The notes under the pieces are model-generated. The model was given only the letters and a program-made list of their open reading frames with translations. It was not told where the DNA came from and ran no database searches. From the NCBI RefSeq assembly GCF_002150035.1, contig NZ_NETS01000011.1, forward strand, positions 434,001 to 498,000: a stretch of 64,000 nt of DNA, given 5' to 3'. Source of the stretch: Leptospira venezuelensis (GTDB taxonomy: Bacteria; Spirochaetota; Leptospiria; Leptospirales; Leptospiraceae). Below, piece by piece: positions 1-8,720 of this stretch (position 1 is its first letter; each line of letters opens with the position of its first letter). A program made the position numbers and the translations under genes.

Positions 1-1964
1 ACATAAGCCGCCATTTTGTAAGGAACCCCAGCGCCCAAAGAAGCGCGAAGTGGGATAACAGCGACCATACGTTTTTCATGAAGAAGCCATTGGAAGTTCT
101 TATAGAGAGCTTCCTCATCTGTATTTACAGCTCTTTCGGTAGTATTGTCTTTCGGAATTTCCCAAACAGGAATACTCCAACCTTTTGCTCCGGACGCATT
201 TGCTCCGGCTGCAACTGGAGCAAAAGAGTTATTCGCAACAACCGCGTTTGTTTCTCTTCCTCCAGGACCTACCCATTTACAAATAGTACCACCGCTGCAT
301 GAGCCGCTTGCAGTGTTCGAAACTTTAATTCTGTATTCTGATGTATTCCAAGACTCTTTGTAGATTAGGTCTACTCCAGTTGAATCTCTATATATTTTCC
401 CGTCGAGAGTGAGGACATTTCCACTGGAATCGACACGATTCTTATTATAATAAGGCCCGCCGCCGGAGACCAGAACTGTGCGGATCAATTTCATGATGAA
501 CGGAATTGTTTTAGTATAAACAGGATCGTTTGCTGCAGGGATAATAGCCGGATCTGGAGCTTCCAGCAAAGTTAAAGTTGGAGTGTTGATCCCGATAGAA
601 AGCGCAGTCGGAGTGTTAGCATCTCCATTCTTAAAGACTGCAGCATCAGCGGAACTTTGGTTCATGAAAGCCTTAATACCGATATTACCGGTCATCGCAG
701 ATTTCATAGAATAGATACTGTCTCCTACAGTGAGAATACCACCAGTCATAGGACCGCCGTTTCCCGAACCGTTAGGCTCAAGTCTCATCATAGAAGTATC
801 AGCAGGATTTTCCCAACGGAATCCGTAAGTATCGGATAAGGTCAGGATGAACATCAAGGATTCTAACGCAGTAATCGGGCTACTTGTTATATTCGCAGGA
901 TCGGCTCTATCCAAACCAGAAGCATCCATACGGATCAACTCTCTAAGAGAATTATCTACTCCGGTTATACCTGAAGAGAAATCGAATTTAGCAAAATTTT
1001 TAGCCATTTCCAATGAAAGAATAACGTTCGGATCAGAAGTGTAATTGCCTCCTCTTCCAAGCATTGGTCGCAGATAACGGAAAGATTCACTGAGTACAGT
1101 AGCAAACTCGGATGGATAAGTAGCGTCTCTATAATCAGCAAAAGCAGGATCAGAATAAACCGAACCACCTGCAGTATAAAATTTTTCTAAATTAACAACC
1201 AGGTTTTTTAGAACAGTCTCAGAAGACTTAGCGTCGCTAAATCCAGCTCTTTGGCGGAAAGATTTTCCTAAGGCACCAATCATTTGGATCAGCTTCTCTT
1301 TCATCACTCTGTCAGAGATAAGAGAAGGATCTACCATTCCCTGTAAGAGTCCGGCGATAGCCTGCTTAGCATTCGTATTCCGATTGATCGCCTTGTCTAA
1401 TACGTCTTCCAATTCCACAAAAAGGATCCGAATTTCAGGATCTTTCAATACTGCGGAGACCTCTTTAAACTTTGTCTCCATAGTTTCTTTGGAATAATTT
1501 GTGTACATGTACTTCAAAGCAGTTTGGCTCAATGGTGCCAAATTACGAAGTACAGGTTTACGATAAGTACGTAAAGCTTCCAACCAGGGTTGGAGAACAT
1601 CGAATGCGTTATTTGGAGCTTTCTCAATACGATCCAAAAGGGAGTGAACTCTGAGAAGTGACTGACGCACATGAGCTTCCGGTTTTAGAAGAAGATCTCC
1701 CGAAACTCTTAAGAATCCCACGATATCCTCTCTGTAAGGAATAGTCATGGAAGACTCTAATTTAAGATTAAAATGAATAGGTTCTAAACTTTGGAAACCT
1801 GATTTGATGGAAGGATAATCATCAAACAAATTGAAAAGGCGAATTCCTTTATAATCGATATTATCGTAAAAAGTATCCGCGCTTGTTTTCTCACCACCTG
1901 CCTGACAGCCCATCCCCAGAGCCAAACAAAGTGAGAAAAGAATGTGTGCTTTCTTTATATTCAT
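1..1964 (-). CDS. Large putative lipoprotein, C-terminus cut by the window edge
   Basis: An open frame runs from an ATG at 1964 down to base 1 with no stop, giving more than 650 residues; the 3' end lies outside the window. The N-terminus is basic (MNIKKAHI), followed by a hydrophobic stretch and a lipobox-like LALGMGC at about residues 14-20, so Cys20 is the likely lipidation site and the protein should be exported to the inner or outer membrane. The mature part has no transmembrane segment that I could see. It reads as a soluble, largely helical domain followed by a Gly/Ser/Asn-rich region with several Cys. I do not recognise a catalytic motif or named domain. Several overlapping plus-strand frames here are shadows. 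It is divergent from the AraC gene at 2367. Confidence is high that it is a gene and low for any function. Confidence 0.8.
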   Translation of the reverse strand, partial: MNIKKAHILFSLCLALGMGCQAGGEKTSADTFYDNIDYKGIRLFNLFDDYPSIKSGFQSLEPIHFNLKLESSMTIPYREDIVGFLRVSGDLLLKPEAHVRQSLLRVHSLLDRIEKAPNNAFDVLQPWLEALRTYRKPVLRNLAPLSQTALKYMYTNYSKETMETKFKEVSAVLKDPEIRILFVELEDVLDKAINRNTNAKQAIAGLLQGMVDPSLISDRVMKEKLIQMIGALGKSFRQRAGFSDAKSSETVLKNLVVNLEKFYTAGGSVYSDPAFADYRDATYPSEFATVLSESFRYLRPMLGRGGNYTSDPNVILSLEMAKNFAKFDFSSGITGVDNSLRELIRMDASGLDRADPANITSSPITALESLMFILTLSDTYGFRWENPADTSMMRLEPNGSGNGGPMTGGILTVGDSIYSMKSAMTGNIGIKAFMNQSSADAAVFKNGDANTPTALSIGINTPTLTLLEAPDPAIIPAANDPVYTKTIPFIMKLIRTVLVSGGGPYYNKNRVDSSGNVLTLDGKIYRDSTGVDLIYKESWNTSEYRIKVSNTASGSCSGGTICKWVGPGGRETNAVVANNSFAPVAAGANASGAKGWSIPVWEIPKDNTTERAVNTDEEALYKNFQWLLHEKRMVAVIPLRASLGAGVPYKMAAY

Positions 1965-2366
1965 ATCTATTAGCTTATCCTAACAGTTTCTTTCCAAGTG
2001 TGGACAGCATAGCGATCGCTACATAAAGCAGGCTTATATCAGGCTTATATTTCCGGCGCATTTGAAAAAAAATAAGCGAGACTCTATAAAAAGTTTCCGG
2101 CTAATTTTGGGTTCTTTTTAAAATAACAATCGTTATTCAATATGGGACTTTTCGATTGGAGGTCTCAATCTATCTTTTGAGACTTCGATTTTGTCCATTC
2201 GAATTAAAACTATATTACAAAAAACGAAAGTATCCTTCCATCCCTTGGGAGATAGGCTAAAAATAACAAGTGGTTTATATAATTTATTCTAGATTTCGTT
2301 CTAACTTGTAGAGGTAACTGGAAAATTCAACTCGGCTCGAAAGACTCCAAATCACAAAGGGAATCC
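1965..2366. other. 402-bp divergent intergenic region with palindrome and tandem repeat
   Basis: No credible gene is seen here. The region holds a perfect 10-bp palindrome AGCGATCGCT at 2011-2020. It also has an 11-bp tandem direct repeat (CAGGCTTATAT twice, 2029-2050) and an inverted repeat AATAAC-N4-GTTATT at 2122-2137. These lie between the start of the leftward lipoprotein gene (1964) and the rightward AraC gene (2367), so they are candidate regulator sites. Their assignment to either gene is inference. Confidence 0.4.
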
Positions 2367-3545
2367 TTGACAACTTGCTCAGATTTTTTCATTCTCCCTG
2401 CCATGCCTCCAGACGGTATAGGAAGTCTTAGTTACTACAATTCAGGAATTTGGTTTCAAACACTTTGGGCAATCACCCAATTTGGGACAGCACTTGGAAT
2501 CCTGATGTCTCTTGGCCAGCTTGTTATGGAGAATAAGTCTGCTCTAAACAGACTTTTGGCCCTGATTTTCCTGATTTTAGGCCTGATCCAAGGAAGCTTT
2601 CTACTCTTAGTTTCCGGTTTATACGTAGAATTTCCCAGGATTTCTCTTATCCAGTTCCCGCTTATCGCATCAGTCGGTCCCATCCTATTCGGAATCCATA
2701 ACGTAAGCCAAGACAGAGACTCGGAAGAAATCTCCTATTTGGGACTTCCGAAAAAACATCTGATCCTGCCTGGTCTTGTTTGGATTGTATATTTCCTGGC
2801 AGTATTCCTTCTCCCTCAAAACTGGATTTTGGAAAAGATCTCCGTTTTTTTGAGAGAAACTGGTTGGAATGAGGGGGAAATCTTACTTTCTTCTCCCATA
2901 CTCATACTGGTTTTTTACATCGTTCTGATCCTAAAAGGAAGTTCCGACCTCCTACGCTGGGAAGTTTTAAGCGAAGAATGGACAGCGAGAATTCTGGCAT
3001 TCATGGTAATTTCTACATTCGTGAATCTTGGTTTCGGAGCAGTTTACTTGTCCAGTAAGTCTCCCATCTTTCTTCTCGCCTGCTCCTCAATGATGGGGAT
3101 AAGTCTTTGTCTTGCCTATCTAATCGGGCACAAACGTCCCGCATTCTTCCAAGTTCTCCAAGAGGTAAGCCAAGCAACCAGACAAAAATATGCGCGCTCC
3201 TTACTCTCTGGAGTGAACAGGCATGCGCTCAGAGACAGTCTCACCCAGCTCATGGAAAAAGAAAAATTATATAGAGATGAGAAGTTGGGACTTGCAGATC
3301 TTGCAGATGAACTTGCACTTTCAACTCATCAGGTTTCCGAACTGATCAACCAAGAGCTTGGAAAAAATTTCTCCGCATTTGTAAACGATTATAGGATCAA
3401 AGAAGCATGTGAACTATTGCAGAAAGAACCGGATAGATCGATTCTGGACATTGCATTCGAAGTTGGGTTCGCGACCAAATCCTCATTTCATAGAGCATTC
3501 CAAAAACATACAGGTAAAACACCCTCTGAATTTAGAGGAAGCTAA
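2367..3545 (+). CDS. AraC-family transcriptional regulator with 7-TM N-terminus
   Basis: The 392-residue protein starts at TTG 2367, preceded by AAAGGGA at a good distance; an ATG at 2403 is the alternative. About seven hydrophobic segments fall at roughly residues 28-53, 60-87, 91-112, 130-150, 172-192, 206-229 and 231-253. A soluble C-terminal domain (about 285-390) has the two helix-turn-helix motifs of AraC/XylS regulators: LADLADELALSTHQVSELIN, then SILDIAFEVGFATKSSFHRA, ending in the classical GKTPSEFR. A membrane sensor fused directly to a DNA-binding domain implies a signal read in or at the membrane. The next gene is a membrane fatty-acid desaturase, so regulation of lipid composition is a reasonable inference from context, not shown by the sequence. 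Confidence 0.85.
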   Translation: MTTCSDFFILPAMPPDGIGSLSYYNSGIWFQTLWAITQFGTALGILMSLGQLVMENKSALNRLLALIFLILGLIQGSFLLLVSGLYVEFPRISLIQFPLIASVGPILFGIHNVSQDRDSEEISYLGLPKKHLILPGLVWIVYFLAVFLLPQNWILEKISVFLRETGWNEGEILLSSPILILVFYIVLILKGSSDLLRWEVLSEEWTARILAFMVISTFVNLGFGAVYLSSKSPIFLLACSSMMGISLCLAYLIGHKRPAFFQVLQEVSQATRQKYARSLLSGVNRHALRDSLTQLMEKEKLYRDEKLGLADLADELALSTHQVSELINQELGKNFSAFVNDYRIKEACELLQKEPDRSILDIAFEVGFATKSSFHRAFQKHTGKTPSEFRGS

Positions 3546-3702
3546 CCCATTTGATACCAAACTATCCTTCTCAAGTTAACCACAAAGGGTAAAAATTTAT
3601 AGATTGGGACCAAATGTATGGTTGCATTCGATCAATTGAGACGACTGTTTCTCCAAATTACCGTAAGATATGGACAACCGAAAACAATTACGGAGGAAAC
3701 CG

Positions 3703-4773
3703 ATGATCGCCATTGCTGAAAGAGCGACCGCTCAGGTTCCAGCCAAACTTTATACAAGATTGTCCCAAAAGGAAAAAAGTAAGAAGATCATGAAATGGAT
3801 CCGATTCAGGGACAGAAAACTTCGTAGTAAATTTGAATTTTTGAAACACCAAGATGGATTAGGCCTCGCGATTACATTAGGTTCCGCTGCGGGTATGATC
3901 TTATTTGCAGGGCTTTATATCGCAGGGATGATTCCTGCCTGGGCTTGCATTATTGCAAATGGAGTTCTTGCTTCCATTCTTCATGAAGTCGAACACGACT
4001 TAATTCATAATTTATATTTCAAGGATAATCTAAAGATCCAAAACTTCATGTTCTGGACGGTTTGGATCTTCCGAGGAAACACAGTCAGCCCTTGGTATAG
4101 AAGAATGATCCATACTCTTCATCATAAAGTATCCGGTCATAAAGAAGATATTGAAGAACGACTGATTGGAAATGGAATGAAATTCGGACTAAAACGTTTT
4201 ATCACTATGATGGACGGGAATATGTCCTTCTTATTCCAATCTCATATTCTTCGCAGAGAAGCTCCTAAATTTAAAAGAAGTGAGATCACCAGATCCAGTT
4301 GGCCTTACCTTGTGATCTATTTTCATCTTTGGTATAATTTCCTATTCATCAATCTTTTCTATATCGGAAATGAACTATTAGGAAAACCTGTAGAAATTCC
4401 AGCTTGGTTAGATACCGTTCGTCATTTCTTGAATATTTCAGCAGTGGTTTACACAATTCCGAATTGGATCAGACAGACAAGTATCCAAATTGTATCTTCT
4501 AATATGCATTATTACGGGGATGTAAAAGGACTTCATGAGCAAACACAAGTACTGAACCGTTGGTTCTTATTCCCTCTTCATCTATTCTGTTTTAATTTTG
4601 GAAGCACTCACGGAATACATCACTTTGTTGTGAACCAACCTTTTTATCTCAGACAAGCGGTGGCTCCTTTCGTCCATCCTGCAATGAAACGTTACGGGAT
4701 CAGATTTAATGATTTCGGAAGTATTTTCAGAGGAAATCGCCTGGGCAAAGAGGAAGTTTTAGTAGCGGCTTAA
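3703..4773 (+). CDS. Membrane fatty-acid desaturase
   Basis: The protein has 356 residues when started at ATG 3703, which follows a strong Shine-Dalgarno GGAGG at 3692-3696; an in-frame upstream start at 3670 lacks one. It carries the three histidine boxes of the membrane di-iron desaturase/hydroxylase superfamily: HEVEHDLIH (about residues 94-102), HTLHH (near 139) and HGIHH near the C-terminus. These bind the two irons that insert a double bond into an acyl chain using O2 and an external electron donor. Hydrophobic segments flank the boxes, for example around residues 55-95 and 208-230, placing the enzyme in the cytoplasmic membrane. It follows a 7TM-AraC regulator, which may adjust it to membrane state. 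Substrate and regiochemistry cannot be read from sequence. Confidence 0.85.
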   Translation: MIAIAERATAQVPAKLYTRLSQKEKSKKIMKWIRFRDRKLRSKFEFLKHQDGLGLAITLGSAAGMILFAGLYIAGMIPAWACIIANGVLASILHEVEHDLIHNLYFKDNLKIQNFMFWTVWIFRGNTVSPWYRRMIHTLHHKVSGHKEDIEERLIGNGMKFGLKRFITMMDGNMSFLFQSHILRREAPKFKRSEITRSSWPYLVIYFHLWYNFLFINLFYIGNELLGKPVEIPAWLDTVRHFLNISAVVYTIPNWIRQTSIQIVSSNMHYYGDVKGLHEQTQVLNRWFLFPLHLFCFNFGSTHGIHHFVVNQPFYLRQAVAPFVHPAMKRYGIRFNDFGSIFRGNRLGKEEVLVAA

Positions 4774-4792
4774 TGCAGACTCCTTCGGTATG

Positions 4793-4827
4793 GGATCTGG
4801 GTGAAAATCCGGGTCCTTCTTCTTTTT
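4793..4827 (+). terminator. Probable rho-independent terminator after the desaturase
   Basis: GGATCTGG (4793-4800) pairs, with two G-U pairs, with CCGGGTCC (4809-4816) across an 8-nt loop. A T-rich tract TTCTTCTTTTT follows. It lies 20 bases after the desaturase stop. Confidence 0.6.
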
Positions 4828-4914
4828 AAAATTATTACAAATCATAGAAATCATCTATAGAGCAAAAGTAATTCCTTTCCGTTCCAAATAGGCATCTGAA
4901 ATTAGTCCTGCCAG

Positions 4915-5781
4915 ATGCAGGAAGACAGACTTAGAACCTATCTTGAATTCCAAGCTTCCCAGATTTTAATCAGTGGAAACGTACTATTCGCTCAGGTCCT
5001 TTCTTATTCCCCTTCTCTAATTACATGGGGAAGAACATTATTCGCAGCAAGTCTATTGGGCTTCGTTCTTTGGTTTCGGAAAAGACCATTCTTATTCCCG
5101 AGTAAAAAAGAAAATTGGATCTCATTTTCTTTAGGAGTACTACTCGCATTTCACTGGGTAACTTTCTTTGCATCAGCACAAGAAGCGACTATTGCGGTCG
5201 CAGTTCTTACTCTTTTCACTCATCCAGTCTGGACAGTATTATTAGAACCTTTATTTTTTCCTTCTAAGATCAGAAGCCTGGATCTCGGGCTTGCTATACT
5301 TGTTCTATTCGGAATGTGGATACTCGTACCAAGTTTTGATTTAGAAAATAAATATCTTTTGGGAGTGGGACTCGGACTCGCATCTTCCTGGGCGATGGCT
5401 TTTAGAAATATTCTCACTAAAAAATATCTTTCTGGTCATGGATCCACACAAGTAATGTTCCACCAGACCGCTATTACTTGTCTTGTTTTAAGCCCTGTTT
5501 TATTCTTTGAAGATCTATTCACCACCTCTCAAGATTGGGGACTGATCGTTTTATTAGGAGTATTCTTCACTGCAGTAGGACACACATTCTATATCAAATC
5601 TGTATTTAAGATGAAGGTCAAAACCGCTGGGTTATTATCTACCGTGCAACCTGTATATTCAGCTATCCTTGCCTGGGCGATCTTACATGAGGTTCCCAGA
5701 AAAGAAGAGTTTATAGGAGGAGCAATGATCTTATTTGCTGCCGCCCTCGAATCATTTAGATACAGAAAAAAAACGGAATAG
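4915..5781 (+). CDS. EamA/DMT-family transporter
   Basis: This is a 288-residue, very hydrophobic protein with about ten membrane segments in two similar halves. That is the layout of drug/metabolite (EamA, RhaT-like) exporters. Typical family features are the N-terminal half ending near residue 140 and the second half with internal Gly/Pro-rich helices (for example GVFFTAVGHTFYIKS and QPVYSAILAWAILHEVP). The latter corresponds to the conserved last part of EamA domains, with a Glu in HE. The substrate is unknown. The start is ATG 4915, with no clear ribosome site. Its stop is four bases before the ATG of the next gene, so the two are probably co-transcribed. Confidence 0.8.
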   Translation: MQEDRLRTYLEFQASQILISGNVLFAQVLSYSPSLITWGRTLFAASLLGFVLWFRKRPFLFPSKKENWISFSLGVLLAFHWVTFFASAQEATIAVAVLTLFTHPVWTVLLEPLFFPSKIRSLDLGLAILVLFGMWILVPSFDLENKYLLGVGLGLASSWAMAFRNILTKKYLSGHGSTQVMFHQTAITCLVLSPVLFFEDLFTTSQDWGLIVLLGVFFTAVGHTFYIKSVFKMKVKTAGLLSTVQPVYSAILAWAILHEVPRKEEFIGGAMILFAAALESFRYRKKTE

Positions 5782-5785
5782 AAGA

Positions 5786-7477
5786 ATGCTTTCTCTCGTA
5801 GACGGATCGGCTCCCTTCTTTCTGGAATCCAAAGAAAGGCATCAGAATTGGTCCAAGGCACCTTTGGCTCATTTGGAGAAGTTTTCTCTTCCCTCTAAGA
5901 AAAAACATAGAAGAGTCAGAGAATCTTTTTACAGATATACCAAAAGAATTTCTAATCTAGGATTTAATGCAGTCAGTCTGGATGAACTTTGTTATCTTTC
6001 CCAAAGAGATTTTTATCCGGAAGAACTAAAACGAAAGATCTCATCTTATCGTAAAAAGTATAAAAAACTTTTTAAGATCGCCTCTTCCCAAGATCTGAAA
6101 GTATTTATTACTACGGATTTTTTCTCCGTTAATGAATCTATTTTAGAACATACAAGCGGGAACCTGGACAAGATCAGCCAACTTTTTAAAGAATCATTAG
6201 AAGATCTTTTTTCCAGTTTTACAGAAATTTCAGGGATAGTTCTTAGGATCGGTGAATCGGATGGGGTGGATGTTACTGGGGATTTCAGAAGTAAACTCCT
6301 ACTCAAAACACCTAAGCAGGCAAACTCATTCCTGAGAGAAATTTTACCTATTTTTGAAAAATATAATAAAACATTAATATTCAGGACCTGGACTTTAGGG
6401 GCCTATGAGATTGGTGATCTGATCTGGAATCCAAAAACATACTATAAGGTATTCCAAAATATACAAAGTAATTCACTAATCATTTCTTTAAAATACGGAG
6501 AAGGTGACTTCTTTAGATATCTCCCGATCAATCCACTATTCTTCGAAGACGATAGACCTAAACTTTTAGAATTGCAGGCAAGAAGAGAATACGAAGGTTT
6601 TGGGGAATATCCAAGCTTTGTAGGTTGGCAATATGAAAAATATAGATCTGAACTTTTAGGAAAAGCGAATATTGCAGGGATAAGCGTTTGGACTCAAACC
6701 GGAGGCTGGTCTTCCTTCAAAAATATAACTTTTTTAAAACGTTCTTCCTATTGGAATGAACTGAATACATTTGTTTCCGTTCAATTATTTACAAGGCCGG
6801 AAAGAAGTTTAGAAGAGATACTTCTCAAATTTTACGGCAGAAAGAATTTAGATTTATTTATAGAATTTCTAAAATTGAGCGAAGAATTGATCCTGAATCT
6901 TTTATACGATCCTGAATTTGCCAGACAAAGTTTTTATCTACATCGCGTTCGGATCCCACCAATCCTTCATATTACCTGGGATAAAATCACTGTTTCAGAT
7001 CCTTTCCGATCCTTATATTCTCTCTTAAATCCTAATCCAAAAGAGTCTTTGAGATCGGGTGAAGAAGCTTTCTCTCATTTATCGAGAATGAAAAAGATCT
7101 CAGAAAAACTGGATCTCCCATATGATTTTCAATTCCAAAAAAGAACGTTTCGGCTTATTTTAAACGCAAGAAAACTACTCTATTTTGAAAACCCAGCGCT
7201 ATTAGCCGAATCCAAAAGGCTCGCAAAAGAATATAATAAGAAATATCCCAAAACTTTCCGCTTCCAATTCCAGGCATCGAAGTCCAAACCTTCCTGGTTT
7301 TTAGGATTTATTCTGAAATTATTTCTAAGAAATAGAAGCAGTTATCGTCTAGTCGATAAAATCCTATTCCATCCGATTTTGCGTAAGATCTATTATTTGG
7401 TATTTTTAGGGATTAGAAACAGGCTCCCGGATTTTATCAACCGCCAAGGGATGCCGGTTAGAGAATTATTACAATGA
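5786..7477 (+). CDS. Uncharacterised protein, possible TIM-barrel glycosidase-like fold
   Basis: I take ATG 5786 as the start, giving 563 residues. An in-frame start at 5735 would lie deep inside the upstream transporter gene. There is no signal peptide and the composition is that of a soluble cytoplasmic protein. The N-terminal third has a run of beta-alpha-like units (LKVFITTDFFSVN, ISGIVLRIGESDGVDV, NKTLIFRTWTLGAYE, GISVWTQTGGW). These resemble the barrel strands of retaining or inverting glycosidases such as family 67, with acidic residues at strand ends (GESDG). I cannot confirm this without a profile search. The C-terminal 200 residues are helical and basic. It is translationally close to the upstream transporter, so it may act on a transported compound (inference). 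Confidence 0.6.
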   Translation: MLSLVDGSAPFFLESKERHQNWSKAPLAHLEKFSLPSKKKHRRVRESFYRYTKRISNLGFNAVSLDELCYLSQRDFYPEELKRKISSYRKKYKKLFKIASSQDLKVFITTDFFSVNESILEHTSGNLDKISQLFKESLEDLFSSFTEISGIVLRIGESDGVDVTGDFRSKLLLKTPKQANSFLREILPIFEKYNKTLIFRTWTLGAYEIGDLIWNPKTYYKVFQNIQSNSLIISLKYGEGDFFRYLPINPLFFEDDRPKLLELQARREYEGFGEYPSFVGWQYEKYRSELLGKANIAGISVWTQTGGWSSFKNITFLKRSSYWNELNTFVSVQLFTRPERSLEEILLKFYGRKNLDLFIEFLKLSEELILNLLYDPEFARQSFYLHRVRIPPILHITWDKITVSDPFRSLYSLLNPNPKESLRSGEEAFSHLSRMKKISEKLDLPYDFQFQKRTFRLILNARKLLYFENPALLAESKRLAKEYNKKYPKTFRFQFQASKSKPSWFLGFILKLFLRNRSSYRLVDKILFHPILRKIYYLVFLGIRNRLPDFINRQGMPVRELLQ

Positions 7478-7519
7478 AATCGGATTGACGAATCTAAGTT
7501 TAGGGTCAAAAATTTTCCC

Positions 7520-8122
7520 ATGGCTCGAATTTTCACAGTTATCTGTTCTGTTTTCGCATTTTTTATAATATTCAACTGCTCTTCTACGGAAACCAAGGAT
7601 TCTTCTGAATCTTCGAATAATACAAGCACAAGTGCATCCAGATCAGAAAGTACAAACTCTGCTTCCAACAGATCCATCAATCCAGACCAAGAAACCGAAG
7701 ATGGCCGATGCGAATCTGGCAACTGTGAAAATGGCACAGGCACCTATGTATATTCCACAGGAGATATATATACCGGTGGATTCAGTAGCGGAATGAGAGA
7801 AGGTAAAGGTAAGTTTGTTTATAAGAACGGAGACAAGTTCGAAGGAATTTATGTAAACGATCTGAAAGAAGGAGATGGAATGTATTTCTGGTCCAACGGA
7901 ACTGTGATCCGAGGAAATTTCGCAAAAGGGATCATTAAAGGTTCCGGCAAAGTTACATTCACTGACGGCAGTGTTTTAGTGACTGAGTTCACGGACTCAA
8001 GCAATTCAAATCCAGGCCCTTATACAAAGAAAGACGGAACAGAAACTGAATGTTATCTGGAAAATAAAGTTTTAGTTTGTGTAAAACCAGATCCGGCTGC
8101 CACACCTCAAACTCAGCAATAG
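7520..8122 (+). CDS. MORN-repeat lipoprotein
   Basis: This is a 200-residue protein. A signal sequence ends in a lipobox FIIFNC with Cys20 as the lipidation site. A low-complexity Ser/Thr/Asn/Glu linker follows to about residue 65, then three to four MORN units of about 23 residues (for example YTGGFSSGMREGKGKFVYKN, FEGIYVNDLKEGDGMYFWSN and IRGNFAKGIIKGSGKVTFTD). MORN repeats form a beta meander that serves as a protein or lipid contact surface. In Leptospira they are frequent in exported proteins of unknown role. The last 25 residues hold two Cys that could form a disulfide. It ends in a long hairpin shared with the converging gene. Confidence 0.85.
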   Translation: MARIFTVICSVFAFFIIFNCSSTETKDSSESSNNTSTSASRSESTNSASNRSINPDQETEDGRCESGNCENGTGTYVYSTGDIYTGGFSSGMREGKGKFVYKNGDKFEGIYVNDLKEGDGMYFWSNGTVIRGNFAKGIIKGSGKVTFTDGSVLVTEFTDSSNSNPGPYTKKDGTETECYLENKVLVCVKPDPAATPQTQQ

Positions 8123-8150
8123 ACATTCTCATTCATCTGAATGAGAATGT
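8123..8150. terminator. Bidirectional hairpin between converging lipoprotein genes
   Basis: A perfect inverted repeat with 13-bp arms (ACATTCTCATTCA and its complement) is separated by only two bases. It lies directly after the MORN gene stop and overlaps the last codons of the leftward gene, where it encodes part of the His/Ser-rich tail. There is no U-tract, so it may act as a processing or stability hairpin rather than a classical terminator. Confidence 0.5.
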
Positions 8151-8716
8151 GTTCCCGAATTGCTCCATTCTTTCGCCTGGCTTGGATCTACTCTCACTAA
8201 AGTATGAGTGATCTGAAATGGATCGCTTGCCCAGTTAGGCATTGTACGAATTTCCACAATTCTATACCAAACGGAACCGGGCCCTACTTGGAATAGATGA
8301 TTTACACAAAGACATTTGAACTTAAAACCAAAACCGAATTCAGGTGGATTGACTGAGTGAGGTGCTGCAAAGAAGTATAAGGTTTCCTTTGTTTCATTCT
8401 TATACACTAACGCAAATTTTCTAGTTTCTCCAGAACCCAAAACTAATTTTGAATCTTCTATCAGATTAGACACTGGGGCCTTACTTAGATCGGAAACCGT
8501 ATTCGTATCCCAAAGTTGAAGCGGCCTTTGAGATGCCAGTTCGTAAATTTGCATCTCTCCCGGAAGACCTTTATATATCCATTCGATTCGAACTGAAACT
8601 CCCCCTTTTTTCCCAGATAGATTCAGGGAAAAAGAAGGATCAGAAGTTTTTTCCTTTTCGCAAGAAATCAAAAACGCATTCAAGACCAAAAAGAGAAGGG
8701 TAATTTTTCTAAACAA
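8129..8716 (-). CDS. Lipoprotein with Cox11/CtaG-like copper-site segment
   Basis: The protein has 195 residues and a TTG start at 8716, with AGGA upstream. The signal peptide ends in a lipobox-like FLISC (Cys19). The mature part is a single beta-rich domain. Around residues 105-150 it reads N-E-T-K-E-T-L-Y-F-F-A-A-P-H-S-V-N-P-P, then FKFKCLCV, then VGPGSVW. That order matches the Cox11/CtaG signature (a 'SV.P' loop, then a CFCF-type Cu(I) site, then a PGE turn), although Cox11 is normally a transmembrane protein and not a lipoprotein. The C-terminus, HSHSDE, adds possible metal ligands. Role in copper delivery is inference. It follows the 8721-10196 gene by four bases, so the two form one operon. 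Confidence 0.65.
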   Translation of the reverse strand: MFRKITLLFLVLNAFLISCEKEKTSDPSFSLNLSGKKGGVSVRIEWIYKGLPGEMQIYELASQRPLQLWDTNTVSDLSKAPVSNLIEDSKLVLGSGETRKFALVYKNETKETLYFFAAPHSVNPPEFGFGFKFKCLCVNHLFQVGPGSVWYRIVEIRTMPNWASDPFQITHTLVRVDPSQAKEWSNSGTHSHSDE

Positions 8717-8720
8717 AAAA

